The notes below the pieces were generated by a model that did no database searches, was not told where the DNA came from, and saw only the letters and a program-made list of their open reading frames with translations. The position numbers and the translations under genes were made by a program. Positions 42,053 to 50,995 of a DNA stretch of 64,000 nucleotides are shown here, one piece after another (within the stretch, counting starts at the first letter, position 1; the number at the start of each line of letters is the position of its first letter). The DNA is from Acidobacteriota bacterium (GTDB lineage: Bacteria > Acidobacteriota > UBA6911), in assembly GCA_012719355.1 (NCBI GenBank), contig JAAYAM010000117.1, positions 1-64,000 of the forward strand, read 5' to 3'.

Positions 42053-42501
42053 TGTCAGATCTGCGGGACCTGTATCAGGAAGTCATCCTCGATCATCACA
42101 AGCGGCCGCGCAATTTCCGCAGAATCGAAAATGCCAACAGGCAGGCGGACGGCTACAACCCGCTCTGCGGCGACAAGATCAGCGTCTACATGCGGCTGGA
42201 GAACGGAGTCCTCGCCGATATTGCATTCATCGGGACAGGCTGTGCCATTTCAACTGCTTCCGCTTCGATGATGACCGAACACTTGAAAGGGAAGACCGAA
42301 GCGGAAGCAAGAATAGTCTTCGATCAGTTCCACCGGCTGGTGACAAACCATTCCGGCGGGCCGGAATTTGCCGATATCGGGAAGCTTGCCGTCTTCTCGG
42401 GCGTACGTGAATACCCGGTGCGTGTGAAGTGCGCCACCCTCGCCTGGCACACGATGCACGCGGCGCTGAATCAGAAAGCCGAGACTGTCGCGACGGAGTA
42501 A
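42052..42501 (+). CDS. sufU: SufU-type sulfur acceptor/scaffold
   Basis: A 149-residue zinc-dependent sulfurtransferase that relays sulfur from SufS. The three cysteines are in YNPLCGDK, GTGCAISTAS and RVKCATLAW, with the conserved aspartate in CGDK. The SufU-specific insertion between the second and third cysteine (about 19 extra residues relative to IscU, near AEARIVFDQFHRLV) is present. Its ATG overlaps the sufS stop by one base. Confidence 0.94.
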   Translation: MSDLRDLYQEVILDHHKRPRNFRRIENANRQADGYNPLCGDKISVYMRLENGVLADIAFIGTGCAISTASASMMTEHLKGKTEAEARIVFDQFHRLVTNHSGGPEFADIGKLAVFSGVREYPVRVKCATLAWHTMHAALNQKAETVATE

Positions 42502-42506
42502 AAACG

Positions 42507-42833
42507 ATGAGCTCTTCAAAGAAGAAAAACAACGACCTGCGGGAGCAGGTTACTGATGTGCTGAGGGAAGTCTACGATCCCGAGATCCCGGTGAATATTT
42601 ACGAGCTCGGTCTCGTCTACAGTGTCGATGTCACACCGAAAGGCGCGGTCTCAATTCAAATGACTTTGACGTCGCCGGGATGTCCTGTGGCGGTGTCGCT
42701 TCCGGTAGAGGTTGAAATGAGAGTGCGCGAAATACCGGGAGTCACTTCCGCCAAAGTCGACATTGTGTGGGATCCACCATGGACTCCGGACATGATTTCG
42801 GAAGCGGGCAGACTCCAGCTCGGCATTTACTAG
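42507..42833 (+). CDS. sufT: SufT (DUF59/MIP18-like) Fe-S maturation protein
   Basis: A 108-residue DUF59 protein: LREVYDPEIPVNIYELGLVY, the conserved cysteine in LTSPGCPVA, and the terminal WDPPWTPDMISEAGR motif. SufT assists maturation of Fe-S proteins under high demand. A lysine-rich leader (MSSSKKKNN) precedes the domain. GGAG lies nine bases before ATG 42507. It is the last gene of the suf operon; the next gene starts 237 bp later behind a structured region. Confidence 0.94.
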   Translation: MSSSKKKNNDLREQVTDVLREVYDPEIPVNIYELGLVYSVDVTPKGAVSIQMTLTSPGCPVAVSLPVEVEMRVREIPGVTSAKVDIVWDPPWTPDMISEAGRLQLGIY

Positions 42834-42869
42834 CTAGGTCGCCGCAGGACCGTTCAGCCAAACCACCAG

Positions 42870-42898
42870 TTGCAAACGCATGTTGTAATTGCTACTGT
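42870..42898 (+). promoter_or_regulatory. Weak candidate promoter ahead of the structured leader
   Basis: TTGCAA (42870-42875), a 17-bp spacer and TACTGT (42893-42898) would start transcription near 42905. That would place the 42909-42929 hairpin (GTTCCC/GGGAAC) and the three-way-junction candidate in the leader. Confidence 0.25.
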
Positions 42899-42959
42899 TC
42901 AGTAAATGGTTCCCGAACACAAAGGGAACTCTGCAGCGTCGGGCCCCATACTTCCCGAA

Positions 42960-43041
42960 CGGCTAAAAGACACTACAAACCCTGCTGCTTTGACAGCACC
43001 TCTGTTGCATTAGGCCGTGCTCTGCCACGGGCTTTTAGCCG
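42960..43041 (+). ncRNA. Candidate structured leader RNA: three-way junction
   Basis: An 82-nt segment closed by a perfect 10-bp stem, CGGCTAAAAG (42960-42969) with CTTTTAGCCG (43032-43041). Inside are two perfect 5-bp hairpins: TGCTG/CAGCA (42983-42998, 6-nt loop) and CCGTG/CACGG (43015-43030, 6-nt loop). A 16-nt single-stranded joiner lies between the hairpins and a 13-nt joiner before the first. It ends 29 bp before the glycosyltransferase ATG and heads the galactose/galactofuranose cluster. It matches no riboswitch class I know; a small mobile repeat with inverted ends is the alternative. Confidence 0.4.
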
Positions 43042-43070
43042 GACGCCCGAGCGAAGAACGGAATGGATAA

Positions 43071-44288
43071 ATGCGTGTACAATCTTCATTTCCATTAAAG
43101 AGCGGCATACTGCCCGATTTCGTGTGCTTTTCGCATCTGCGATGGGACTTCGTCTTTCAGCGGCCGCAACACCTGTTGAGCCGGTGTGCGCGTGAACATC
43201 GCGTCTTCTTTGTGGAAGAGCCTGTGTTTGAAAATGATCGCTCGAAGGCGACAATCGAGCTGAAGGAAGGTTCCGGCGGCGTACGGGTAATAGTTCCGCG
43301 ACTTCCTGCCGGACTCGGCGCCTCACGTACCGTCAACGTCCTGCGCAGGCTCCTGAAGCAACTGTTCCGCGCCTGCCGGATCCGCGAGTGCATCGCCTGG
43401 TACTACACCCCGATGGCTCTGCCTTTTACCATCGATCTCGATCCCATCCTCGTGGTGTACGACTGCATGGACGAACTGTCCGCTTTCCGCGGCGCCCCTC
43501 CCGAACTCAAGGCGAACGAGGAAAAGCTGATGTCACAGGCCGATATTGTCTTCACAGGGGGAATCAGCCTCTATGAAGCACGTGCGAAGCAGCATCGTAA
43601 CATCCATCCATTCCCCTCCAGTATCGATGTCGCCCATTTTGCCAGGGCGCGCGATCCTGTCGAAATCCCGGCCGACGAACTGAGGATCCCTCCTCCGCGC
43701 CTGGGATTCGCCGGCGTAATAGATGAACGCATGGATCTGCAACTGGTAAGGGAAATCGCGTCGTTGCGCCCAGGCTGGAGCATCATCCTGATAGGGCCGG
43801 TGGCGAAGCTGGCAGAGAACGAACTGCCGCGCGGTCCGAACATTCACTACCTGGGGCCGCGCCCGTACTCTCTGCTCCCTCAGTATATGGCCGGATGGGA
43901 GATCGGGATTATGCCTTTTGCACGGAATGAGTCCACTCGCTTCATCTCCCCTACCAAGACTCCCGAGTATCTGGCGGCCGGAAAACCGGTCGTGTCGACT
44001 TCAATCCGGGACGTGGTGCGGATTTACGGAAAACAGAAGGTTGTTGCGATAGCCGATTCATCGCACGATTTCGTATCTCAAGTCGAACGCATTCTGCAAC
44101 GCAGGAACGATCCCGGCTGGCTCGAACGAGTCGACAGTCTCCTCTCTCGTAATTCCTGGGACGCAACCTGGACCTCGATGATGCGGCTGATAAAGAAGGC
44201 GCTTGCAGAGCGTACGGAACAGCGGCGCCCGGAAAGAGCGATCACCCCCGCACGGCAGGGAACAGTCGCGGGGGAGAGTGATGTTTGA
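43071..44288 (+). CDS. Glycosyltransferase, GT-B fold (family 1/4-like)
   Basis: A 405-residue cytoplasmic glycosyltransferase. The N-terminal segment VCFSHLRWDFVFQRPQHLLSR is typical of glycosyltransferases linked with glf genes. The C-terminal donor domain contains LGFAGVIDERMDL, NIHYLGPRPYSLLPQYMAGWEIGIMPF and KTPEYLAAGKPVVST. The donor may be UDP-galactofuranose from the next gene, by context only. The start is not certain: ATG 43071 has only a weak GGA upstream, and homologues usually begin about 15 residues later. It overlaps glf by 8 bp. Confidence 0.82.
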   Translation: MRVQSSFPLKSGILPDFVCFSHLRWDFVFQRPQHLLSRCAREHRVFFVEEPVFENDRSKATIELKEGSGGVRVIVPRLPAGLGASRTVNVLRRLLKQLFRACRIRECIAWYYTPMALPFTIDLDPILVVYDCMDELSAFRGAPPELKANEEKLMSQADIVFTGGISLYEARAKQHRNIHPFPSSIDVAHFARARDPVEIPADELRIPPPRLGFAGVIDERMDLQLVREIASLRPGWSIILIGPVAKLAENELPRGPNIHYLGPRPYSLLPQYMAGWEIGIMPFARNESTRFISPTKTPEYLAAGKPVVSTSIRDVVRIYGKQKVVAIADSSHDFVSQVERILQRRNDPGWLERVDSLLSRNSWDATWTSMMRLIKKALAERTEQRRPERAITPARQGTVAGESDV

Positions 44289-45447
44289 TTACCTGATCGT
44301 CGGTGCAGGTTTCGCCGGGAGCGTGCTGGCTGAACGGCTTGCCCGAGATGGCGGGAAATACATCCTCCTCATCGACCGGCGCAATCATATCGGCGGCAAC
44401 GCCTATGACCACTACAACGAAGACGGTATTCTGGTCCACAAATACGGCCCGCACATATTCCACACCAACTCGGCGAACGTATTCGATTATCTGTCGCGTT
44501 TCACTAAATGGAGGCCGTACGAACATCGTGTCCTTGCTAGCGTCGACGGCCAACTGCTTCCGATCCCGATAAACCTCGATACGATCAACCGGCTCTACGG
44601 CCTGAACCTGACGTCTTTTCAGCTTGCCGATTTCTTCAACTCGGTCGCCGAGCCGCGGACGGGTGCAAGAACTTCCGAAGAGGTAATCGTCTCGAAGGTG
44701 GGACGGGAACTCTACGAGAAGTTCTTCCGGAACTACACGCGAAAGCAGTGGGGGCTCGATCCTTCCGAACTGGACGCGTCGGTAACGGCGCGTGTGCCGA
44801 CACGGACAAATCGTGATGACCGCTACTTTACCGACACCTACCAGGCGATGCCGTTGCTCGGCTATACGCGGATGTTCGAGAACATGCTGGACCATCCGAA
44901 GATAAAGATTCTGTTGAACACCGATTACAAGGAAATAAGAGATTGCATACCGCACAGGGAAGTCATCTTCACAGGACCGGTTGATGAGTTCTTCGATTTC
45001 CGCTTCGGAAAACTCCCCTACCGTTCGCTCGAATTCAGGCACGAGACCCGCAATGTCAGGGTATTCCAGCCCGCCCCGGTCATCAACTACCCCAATGAGC
45101 ATCCATTCACCCGCGTTACTGAGTTCAAATATCTGACCGGGCAGGAGCATTCAAAGACAAGCATTGTTTACGAGTATCCGTGTTCCGAGGGCGATCCTTA
45201 CTACCCGGTTCCACGGCCTGAGAACAGTGAACTGTACGCAAGATACAAAGAGCTGGCCGGCGCGGCGACGGGAGTGTATTTTGTGGGGAGGCTTGCTACA
45301 TACAGGTACTACAACATGGATCAGGTCACCGCACAGGCCCTGACTGTGTATTCGAAAATACGGAGCGGTTGGGTCAGCAGCGGTTCGGCGGCCAGGCTGC
45401 TTCATCTCCCACTTGAACGCGGTCACGAGGCTTCACTGAACAGATAG
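44281..45447 (+). CDS. glf: UDP-galactopyranose mutase
   Basis: A 388-residue flavoenzyme that converts UDP-galactopyranose to UDP-galactofuranose. The FAD-binding motif is VGAGFAGSVLAERLA, followed by the mutase signatures RNHIGGNAYDH, YGPHIFHTN, NYTRKQWGL and the C-terminal GRLATYRYYNMDQV. ATG 44281 overlaps the glycosyltransferase stop. Because bacterial galactofuranose occurs in cell-surface glycans or glycolipids, this gene marks the cluster as galactofuranose-making. Confidence 0.96.
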   Translation: MFDYLIVGAGFAGSVLAERLARDGGKYILLIDRRNHIGGNAYDHYNEDGILVHKYGPHIFHTNSANVFDYLSRFTKWRPYEHRVLASVDGQLLPIPINLDTINRLYGLNLTSFQLADFFNSVAEPRTGARTSEEVIVSKVGRELYEKFFRNYTRKQWGLDPSELDASVTARVPTRTNRDDRYFTDTYQAMPLLGYTRMFENMLDHPKIKILLNTDYKEIRDCIPHREVIFTGPVDEFFDFRFGKLPYRSLEFRHETRNVRVFQPAPVINYPNEHPFTRVTEFKYLTGQEHSKTSIVYEYPCSEGDPYYPVPRPENSELYARYKELAGAATGVYFVGRLATYRYYNMDQVTAQALTVYSKIRSGWVSSGSAARLLHLPLERGHEASLNR

Positions 45448-45469
45448 TAAATTGCATGTGAGGGATACC

Positions 45470-46597
45470 GTGTTCAGCAGTTTTTTCATCGCGGGCTTCG
45501 AGTGCACGACAGGGTTCAACCGCCACGGCCAGTGGATCGATCAGATAGCGGCGACGCGGCACGACGTGCAGATAGACGAAGACTACAGGCTGCTTCGAAA
45601 GGCGGGAATCCGCGCGGCGCGCGAAGGGGTGCGCTGGCGGCTGGTGCAGAAGAGATTCTATTACGATTTCACGACGGTGGACATTGTTCTAAAGGCGGCA
45701 CGCAGGCACAATATCCAGCTTTCCTATGATCTGTTTCATTTCGGCTATCCCGAAGGTCTGAACCTTTTCTCGTCTGACTTCATCGGCCGTTTCGTCGATT
45801 ACTGCGGCACTGTCGCGCTGCACATCACCCGTCACAGCGATGGACCCTACTGCTTTACCCTCATAAACGAGCCTTCCTATTTCGCCTGGGCGGCGGGAGA
45901 AATGGGCCTGTTTGCACCTCATGTGAAAGGCCGTGGGAGCGAGCTGAAAATCCGGCTCATCGAAGCCGCAATTCGTGCATCGCAGGCGATTCTGGACGTC
46001 TGCCCGGAGGCACGCTTTCTCACCGTCGATCCAATCTGCCGCGTGGTTGCACCCGATGACTCGCCTGAGGAGGTGCGCGCGGCTGAGAATTTCAACAACG
46101 AGGTAGTCTTCCAGTCATGGGATATGCTGGCGGGCCGCGTCCGCCCGGAACTCGGCGGGAGCCCGGAACTTCTTGATATCGTCGGGGTGAACTACTATTG
46201 GACCAATCAATGGGTGCTCAACAGGCCCGAAACGCCTCTGGAGGAAGACGACCCGCGATACTGCAGTCTCGGCCGGCTGATTTGCTCTGTGGCGGAACGT
46301 TACCCCGGAAATGAGATAATCATAACGGAGACCAGTCATGTAGGCGCTCGCAGGAGCGGCTGGCTGAACCGCGTCGCCGATGAGGCTGAATTGCTTCTGA
46401 ACAGCAATATTCCGCTCCGCGGCATCTGCATCTATCCCATTCTCGGAATGCCCGAATGGCATGAACCGGACGTGTGGACCCGAATGGGACTGTGGGATTT
46501 GATCCGGATGGACGGCTGTTTGGAACGAGTCTGCTGCAGGCCGATGCTGGCAGCTTTGCGAAACGCACAGCGCCGTCTCGAAATCGGGAGAAGCTGA
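45470..46597 (+). CDS. GH1-like (clan GH-A) glycosidase-like protein, short form
   Basis: A 375-residue TIM-barrel protein related to family-1 glycosidases. The putative acid/base is E134 in TLINEPSYF and the nucleophile E287 in IIITETSH, both in the expected strand positions. YDLFHFGYP resembles the barrel strand 3 motif. It has no signal peptide and is shorter than typical GH1 enzymes (about 450). The start is taken as GTG 45470, five bases after GAGGGAT; a TTG at 45452 is possible. The substrate is unknown; context suggests a galactose or galactofuranose glycoside. Its stop overlaps the galE start (TGATG). Confidence 0.75.
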   Translation: MFSSFFIAGFECTTGFNRHGQWIDQIAATRHDVQIDEDYRLLRKAGIRAAREGVRWRLVQKRFYYDFTTVDIVLKAARRHNIQLSYDLFHFGYPEGLNLFSSDFIGRFVDYCGTVALHITRHSDGPYCFTLINEPSYFAWAAGEMGLFAPHVKGRGSELKIRLIEAAIRASQAILDVCPEARFLTVDPICRVVAPDDSPEEVRAAENFNNEVVFQSWDMLAGRVRPELGGSPELLDIVGVNYYWTNQWVLNRPETPLEEDDPRYCSLGRLICSVAERYPGNEIIITETSHVGARRSGWLNRVADEAELLLNSNIPLRGICIYPILGMPEWHEPDVWTRMGLWDLIRMDGCLERVCCRPMLAALRNAQRRLEIGRS

Positions 46598-47583
46598 TGC
46601 GCGTTCTGGTCACCGGAGGGGCAGGATACATTGGGAGTATCGTCAATGAGGAACTCCTCAAAGCGGCACACCAGGTGGTGGTGTATGACAGTCTTGTAAA
46701 AGGGCATGCCGGTGCCGTCCCCGGCGAAATTCCCTTAATAAAGGCCGATCTGAACAACCGCGCCGTTCTCATTGAAGCGCTGCTCCAATACGGAATCGAA
46801 GCAGTGATTCACATGGCTGCCGATTCGCTGGTCGGTGAATCGATGGCCGACCCGGGCAGGTACTACCACAATAATCTCGTTGCCGGAATTGCGCTTCTCG
46901 AGTCTATGAGAGAATGCGGTGTCAACCGCATCGTCTTTTCGTCCACCGCTGCGGTGTACGGCGAACCGTCAAAGCAGCCGGTAGACGAAGATGATCCTGT
47001 CTGTCCTCTGAATCCGTATGGAGAGACGAAACTGGCGTTTGAGCGCGCGCTCCACTGGTATTGCGCGGCATATGGCCTGAGCTACGTCTCGCTCCGCTAT
47101 TTCAATGCCGCAGGAGCAAGTGAGCGATTCGGGGAATGGCACCAGCCGGAGACGCACCTGATCCCTCTCGTGCTCCAGGCGGCCCTGGGAATGAGGCCGT
47201 TCCTTCATGTTTACGGCGACGACTATCCCACCAGGGACGGGACCTGCGTGCGAGACTACATTCACGTCACCGATCTGGCCCGGGCGCACGTCCTTTCTCT
47301 CGCGGCACTCACTTCACGGTTCACCGGCCGCATCTTCAACCTAGGCTGTGGCGGCGCCGGCTATACGGTGCGGGAGGTAATCGAGATGGCAGAAGGGATA
47401 ACGGGTAAGGCCATACCGGTTGAATTCGTGAGCCGGCGCCCCGGCGATCCGGCGGTGCTTGTCGCGAGTTCCGAAAAGATCCGCAGAGAGCTGGGCTGGA
47501 GGCCTGAGCGCCAGGATCTGTTCAAGATAATCGGATCTGCATGGGAGTGGCTGCAGGCACACCCGGAGGGTTATGCCGCATAA
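46597..47583 (+). CDS. galE: UDP-glucose 4-epimerase
   Basis: A 328-residue extended SDR. The NAD motif is GGAGYIGS, the catalytic serine/threonine region is FSSTAAVYG, and YxxxK is in NPYGETKLAFE. GalE-specific segments RYFNAAGA and DGTCVRDYIHVTDLA are intact. It makes UDP-galactose from UDP-glucose, feeding glf, and reverses the flow in galactose salvage. It has a one-base overlap with the upstream glycosidase-like gene. Confidence 0.95.
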   Translation: MRVLVTGGAGYIGSIVNEELLKAAHQVVVYDSLVKGHAGAVPGEIPLIKADLNNRAVLIEALLQYGIEAVIHMAADSLVGESMADPGRYYHNNLVAGIALLESMRECGVNRIVFSSTAAVYGEPSKQPVDEDDPVCPLNPYGETKLAFERALHWYCAAYGLSYVSLRYFNAAGASERFGEWHQPETHLIPLVLQAALGMRPFLHVYGDDYPTRDGTCVRDYIHVTDLARAHVLSLAALTSRFTGRIFNLGCGGAGYTVREVIEMAEGITGKAIPVEFVSRRPGDPAVLVASSEKIRRELGWRPERQDLFKIIGSAWEWLQAHPEGYAA

Positions 47584-47604
47584 TCATGCAGTTGGCTATA
47601 TCAA

Positions 47605-49560
47605 ATGTACTATATCAATCCTGTGTACCCCGGAAGCTGCCCTGACCCCTTCATCCTGAAATACTGCGGCGAATACTGGTGCTACTCGACCGGCTGGGCG
47701 TCCGACGGCCGTGTTTTCAACGTCCTGCATTCCGTGGACCTCGTTCACTGGACGAGCCTCGGAGGGGCGATGGACCCGCTCCCGGGTGATGCTCCCGAGT
47801 ACTGGGCGCCCGAAGCGATCTACAGCAATGGCCGTTTCTACCTGTACTACAGCGTGGGTGACGGCTTCAATATGAAGCTCAGAGCCGCTGTCGCGATGTC
47901 GCCTGAAGGGCCGTTCCACGATTCAGGCAGGGCCCTTACCCGGGAAGCCTTCGCAATCGACGCCCACTTCTTCGAGGATGAAGATGGATCAAAATATCTT
48001 TTCTATGCCACGGATTTCCTGAATCATACCCACATAGGAACGGGGACGGTGGTCGACAGAATGATCGACGAGCTGACTCTGGAAGGGAACCCGCGGCCTG
48101 TCACGCTTCCGCGCTTCGACTGGCAGGTCTTCGATCCGCACCGAATCGAAAAGGGAGGTGTACGCTGGCATACAGTGGAGGGCCCGTTCGTCCTGAAACG
48201 CAAAGGCCGCTACTATCAGATGTTCAGCGGGGGCAATTGGAAAAACCCCAGCTATGGTGTAAGCTATGCTCTCGCTGATTCCATACACTCGCGCGAGGAA
48301 TGGTCTCAGTTGGAACATAGCAGAGAAGTGCCGCTGGTGCTGTCGACTATTCCCGGCGTGGTTGTGGGTCCAGGCCACAATTCGGTTGTCCGGGGACCCG
48401 ACAACCGCCAGCTGTACTGTGTGTATCACAGATGGGCCCCGGACGGGAGCGCTCGCCTCCTGTCGCTGGACCGGCTCGAATGGGTTGGTGACCGCCTGTC
48501 TGTTTTAGGCCCGAGTACCACACCGCAGGAAAACCCGAATGCTCCGCTGTGCCCGATCTTCCGGCAAACCTCAGGGCTTTGGCTTGAGAAAGAAAGAGAG
48601 CTGATTCATCCCGCGGCGGAAGAACCGGCCGAGGCCGGGACTGAATTGGCGTCGAGCAGTTTCATGATCGAAGTAAGCCTTGCCGCCTCGCCTGACGCGG
48701 AACCCGATCAAGAAGCCGAAATGGGCCTTCGTCTGTCACGGGGCGGAACTCGTCTGTTCACCATCGGATTCTCCCATACCGACGGATCTGCGGTCGTCTG
48801 CGCCGCGCCGGAGGAAGACATCAGGAGCAGAATCGAGCTTCCGCACGGATTCCCGATTTCGGTATTTCACGGATTGAGAGTCGAGGTAAATGGAGCCCGA
48901 ATCGATGTTGAGATCGACGGCAGAGCACGCCGCTGGCGCGGCCGCCTGAAGGCGCCGCCCGACAGACTCACGCTTTTTTCCAACTCTCTCCCCTGTTCAT
49001 TCAAGGCGTGTTCCATTACGTACGGATTCGAAGACGACTTTTACGGCATTGCCGGCGACCCTGACCAAGCCGAGTGGCATACTCCGGCAGGAATCTCCGG
49101 AGTATGGCGGATCGTCGACGGCGAGCTCCTCCAGGAAGAAGCGGGCGTCCAGAACTCACTCATCGTGAAAGAGCATTCTCTCGAAGACTATGAACTGGTT
49201 GTCAACGCCCGTCTCGTGACGGATGCAGCACCGGATTCGTGCTACGGTTTCTACCCGCTGTTGACCGGGGAGGGCGAAGGAGCCCTCCTGAGGGTTGAAC
49301 TTCGCGAGAACTGGCCGCAGCTCGTCTGGCAGTGGCAGCGGGAAAGCGGGGCCTGGCCGCTTCCGGCCGGTTTCGATCTGCGTCGCGCGGAACAGTTCAG
49401 ATTTCGCAGAAGGAAAGATCACTTGCAGGTATTTCGGGAAGGCGAGGCACTGGGAACTCTTGAAATCCCGTGCACTCCCGGTGGCATTGCATTGTATGTC
49501 AACAGAGCGCGCGCTGCTTTTGATCTTGTGCGCCTGACTTCGTTGAATCAGCCTGGATAA
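47605..49560 (+). CDS. GH43-family glycosidase with C-terminal beta-sandwich
   Basis: A 651-residue enzyme. The N-terminal five-bladed propeller (about 1-315) carries the GH43 triad: base D14 in SCPDPF, pKa-tuning D119 in FAIDAHFF, and acid E192 in TVEGPFV. The C-terminal half (about 350-650) comprises two beta-sandwich stretches like GH43 subfamilies and DUF1080-type lectin folds. GH43 includes arabinofuranosidases, xylosidases, galactanases and galactofuranosidases; beside glf the last is attractive but unproven. No signal peptide, so it is cytoplasmic. The ATG has no clear ribosome-binding site. Confidence 0.85.
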   Translation: MYYINPVYPGSCPDPFILKYCGEYWCYSTGWASDGRVFNVLHSVDLVHWTSLGGAMDPLPGDAPEYWAPEAIYSNGRFYLYYSVGDGFNMKLRAAVAMSPEGPFHDSGRALTREAFAIDAHFFEDEDGSKYLFYATDFLNHTHIGTGTVVDRMIDELTLEGNPRPVTLPRFDWQVFDPHRIEKGGVRWHTVEGPFVLKRKGRYYQMFSGGNWKNPSYGVSYALADSIHSREEWSQLEHSREVPLVLSTIPGVVVGPGHNSVVRGPDNRQLYCVYHRWAPDGSARLLSLDRLEWVGDRLSVLGPSTTPQENPNAPLCPIFRQTSGLWLEKERELIHPAAEEPAEAGTELASSSFMIEVSLAASPDAEPDQEAEMGLRLSRGGTRLFTIGFSHTDGSAVVCAAPEEDIRSRIELPHGFPISVFHGLRVEVNGARIDVEIDGRARRWRGRLKAPPDRLTLFSNSLPCSFKACSITYGFEDDFYGIAGDPDQAEWHTPAGISGVWRIVDGELLQEEAGVQNSLIVKEHSLEDYELVVNARLVTDAAPDSCYGFYPLLTGEGEGALLRVELRENWPQLVWQWQRESGAWPLPAGFDLRRAEQFRFRRRKDHLQVFREGEALGTLEIPCTPGGIALYVNRARAAFDLVRLTSLNQPG

Positions 49561-49572
49561 AGGAAGTTTGAA

Positions 49573-50895
49573 ATGATTGAGCTGGGATCAGGCCCGGAGC
49601 ATTTCGTCTGGGCCAGCGGCATTGAAGACACCTTCGTACCTCAGACGAAAACAGGGCACCGGTCGCTTGATGAGTATCAGCTGATGGGTCATTACGAGAA
49701 CTGGCGCGAAGACCTGCGGCTGGCTGCCCGTGCCGGAGTCACGGCGCTGCGCTGGGGCGTTCCCTGGTACCGTACTGAACCGTTTCCGGGTGAGTTCGAC
49801 TGGCGATGGACGGATGAAGTTCTTTCCTACATCGTGAAGGAGCTCTGCATCACCCCGATCGTTGATCTGATGCACTACGGTTGTCCTTTCTGGCTCCGCA
49901 GAGAATTCGCCAGTCCCGATTATCCGAAGGCGGTCACGCGCTACATCTCGGCCTTTGTAGAACGCTACGCCGGTCTGGTTCACTGGTATACACCGCTCAA
50001 TGAACCGGTGGTCAATGCATTGATGTGCGGCAAGCGCGGTCTGTGGCCTCCATATCTCCGCGGCGACAGCGGGTACGTGCGCGTGATGCTGCAGCTGGCA
50101 AAGGGAATCCTGCAGTCTGTGGCCGCCATCAGGAAACTCGATCCGGAAGCGGTTCTGGTGCATGTTGAAGCAACCGGATTAAGCCGCGCGGCGCGCGCCG
50201 ACCTGGAGATCCTTGCGACCGATGACAACCACAGGGGATACCTCTGCTACGACCTCTTGACCGGGCGGGTGGATCCCGAGCATCCGCTCTATCTGTGGCT
50301 GATTCGCAGCGGAGCTTCACCGGACGAGTTGCGGGAACTTGCGGAACAGAAGATAGATATCGACGTGCTCGGGATGAACTTCTATCCCCAGTGGTCTGCG
50401 AGGGAGTTTTTCATTACACCACGCGGCAAAGTAGGGAACCGGGCGATACAGCATGACGAAGCGGTCTTCGGCAAGCTCATCGAGGATTACTACGACCGCT
50501 ACAAAGCGCCCATCATGCTGACGGAGACGAGCGCCTTCGGGCCGGATGAGGTGCGCGCCGGCTGGCTCAAATCGTCGCTCAGGGTAATCAAATCGTTGAG
50601 AAGCCGCGGAGTGCCGGTCATCGGCTACACCTGGTTTCCGATGTTCACCATGATCGACTGGCGCTACCGCTACGGCCGGCTTAAGATTGAGGATTACAGA
50701 ATGGAGCTCGGCCTCTTCCGGCTCAGAGACAAGGTCGACGCCGGCGGCCGATGGCTGGAAACGCCGCTGCTCGAGCAGTTCCGGGAATGTATCGAAAACT
50801 GCCGGGAAACGATAGGAAGTTTGAATACGATGAGGCACGGCTATGCGAAAACGTCAGATCGAGCTGCCGGACGGCCGGTACTTGATTTATTATGA
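49573..50895 (+). CDS. GH1-like (clan GH-A) glycosidase-like protein, long form
   Basis: A 440-residue TIM-barrel protein related to GH1 and to the gene at 45470. The acid/base is E144 in TPLNEPVVN and the nucleophile E318 in IMLTETSA. Barrel motifs LRWGVPWYRTEP, PIVDLMHYGCPFWL and LGMNFYPQW are present. It has no signal peptide. Two related glycosidase-like genes in one operon suggest different glycosidic bonds of one compound. GGAAG lies before the ATG. The last 53 bases overlap a small ORF in another frame. Confidence 0.82.
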   Translation: MIELGSGPEHFVWASGIEDTFVPQTKTGHRSLDEYQLMGHYENWREDLRLAARAGVTALRWGVPWYRTEPFPGEFDWRWTDEVLSYIVKELCITPIVDLMHYGCPFWLRREFASPDYPKAVTRYISAFVERYAGLVHWYTPLNEPVVNALMCGKRGLWPPYLRGDSGYVRVMLQLAKGILQSVAAIRKLDPEAVLVHVEATGLSRAARADLEILATDDNHRGYLCYDLLTGRVDPEHPLYLWLIRSGASPDELRELAEQKIDIDVLGMNFYPQWSAREFFITPRGKVGNRAIQHDEAVFGKLIEDYYDRYKAPIMLTETSAFGPDEVRAGWLKSSLRVIKSLRSRGVPVIGYTWFPMFTMIDWRYRYGRLKIEDYRMELGLFRLRDKVDAGGRWLETPLLEQFRECIENCRETIGSLNTMRHGYAKTSDRAAGRPVLDLL

Positions 50896-50986
50896 TTTCA
50901 GCGACGAGAAACGCGAATCGAGTCCTTCGAAGAGAGAGAAAGCGGGCCCTGACCCGAAGAATGACAAACCGTCGGCGCCGAGGTGA
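50843..50986 (+). CDS. 47-residue small ORF
   Basis: Read by hand: ATG 50843, preceded by GAGG eight bases upstream, stop TGA 50984-50986. It begins MRKRQIELPDGRYLIYYDF, a compact strand-turn-strand-like sequence, and ends in a charged, proline-rich tail (SPSKREKAGPDPKNDKPSAP). It overlaps the end of the GH1-like gene by 53 bp and ends 9 bp before galT. Position, Shine-Dalgarno and composition argue for translation; I do not know a function. Confidence 0.55.
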   Translation: MRKRQIELPDGRYLIYYDFSDEKRESSPSKREKAGPDPKNDKPSAPR

Positions 50987-50995
50987 TCGGATTGT

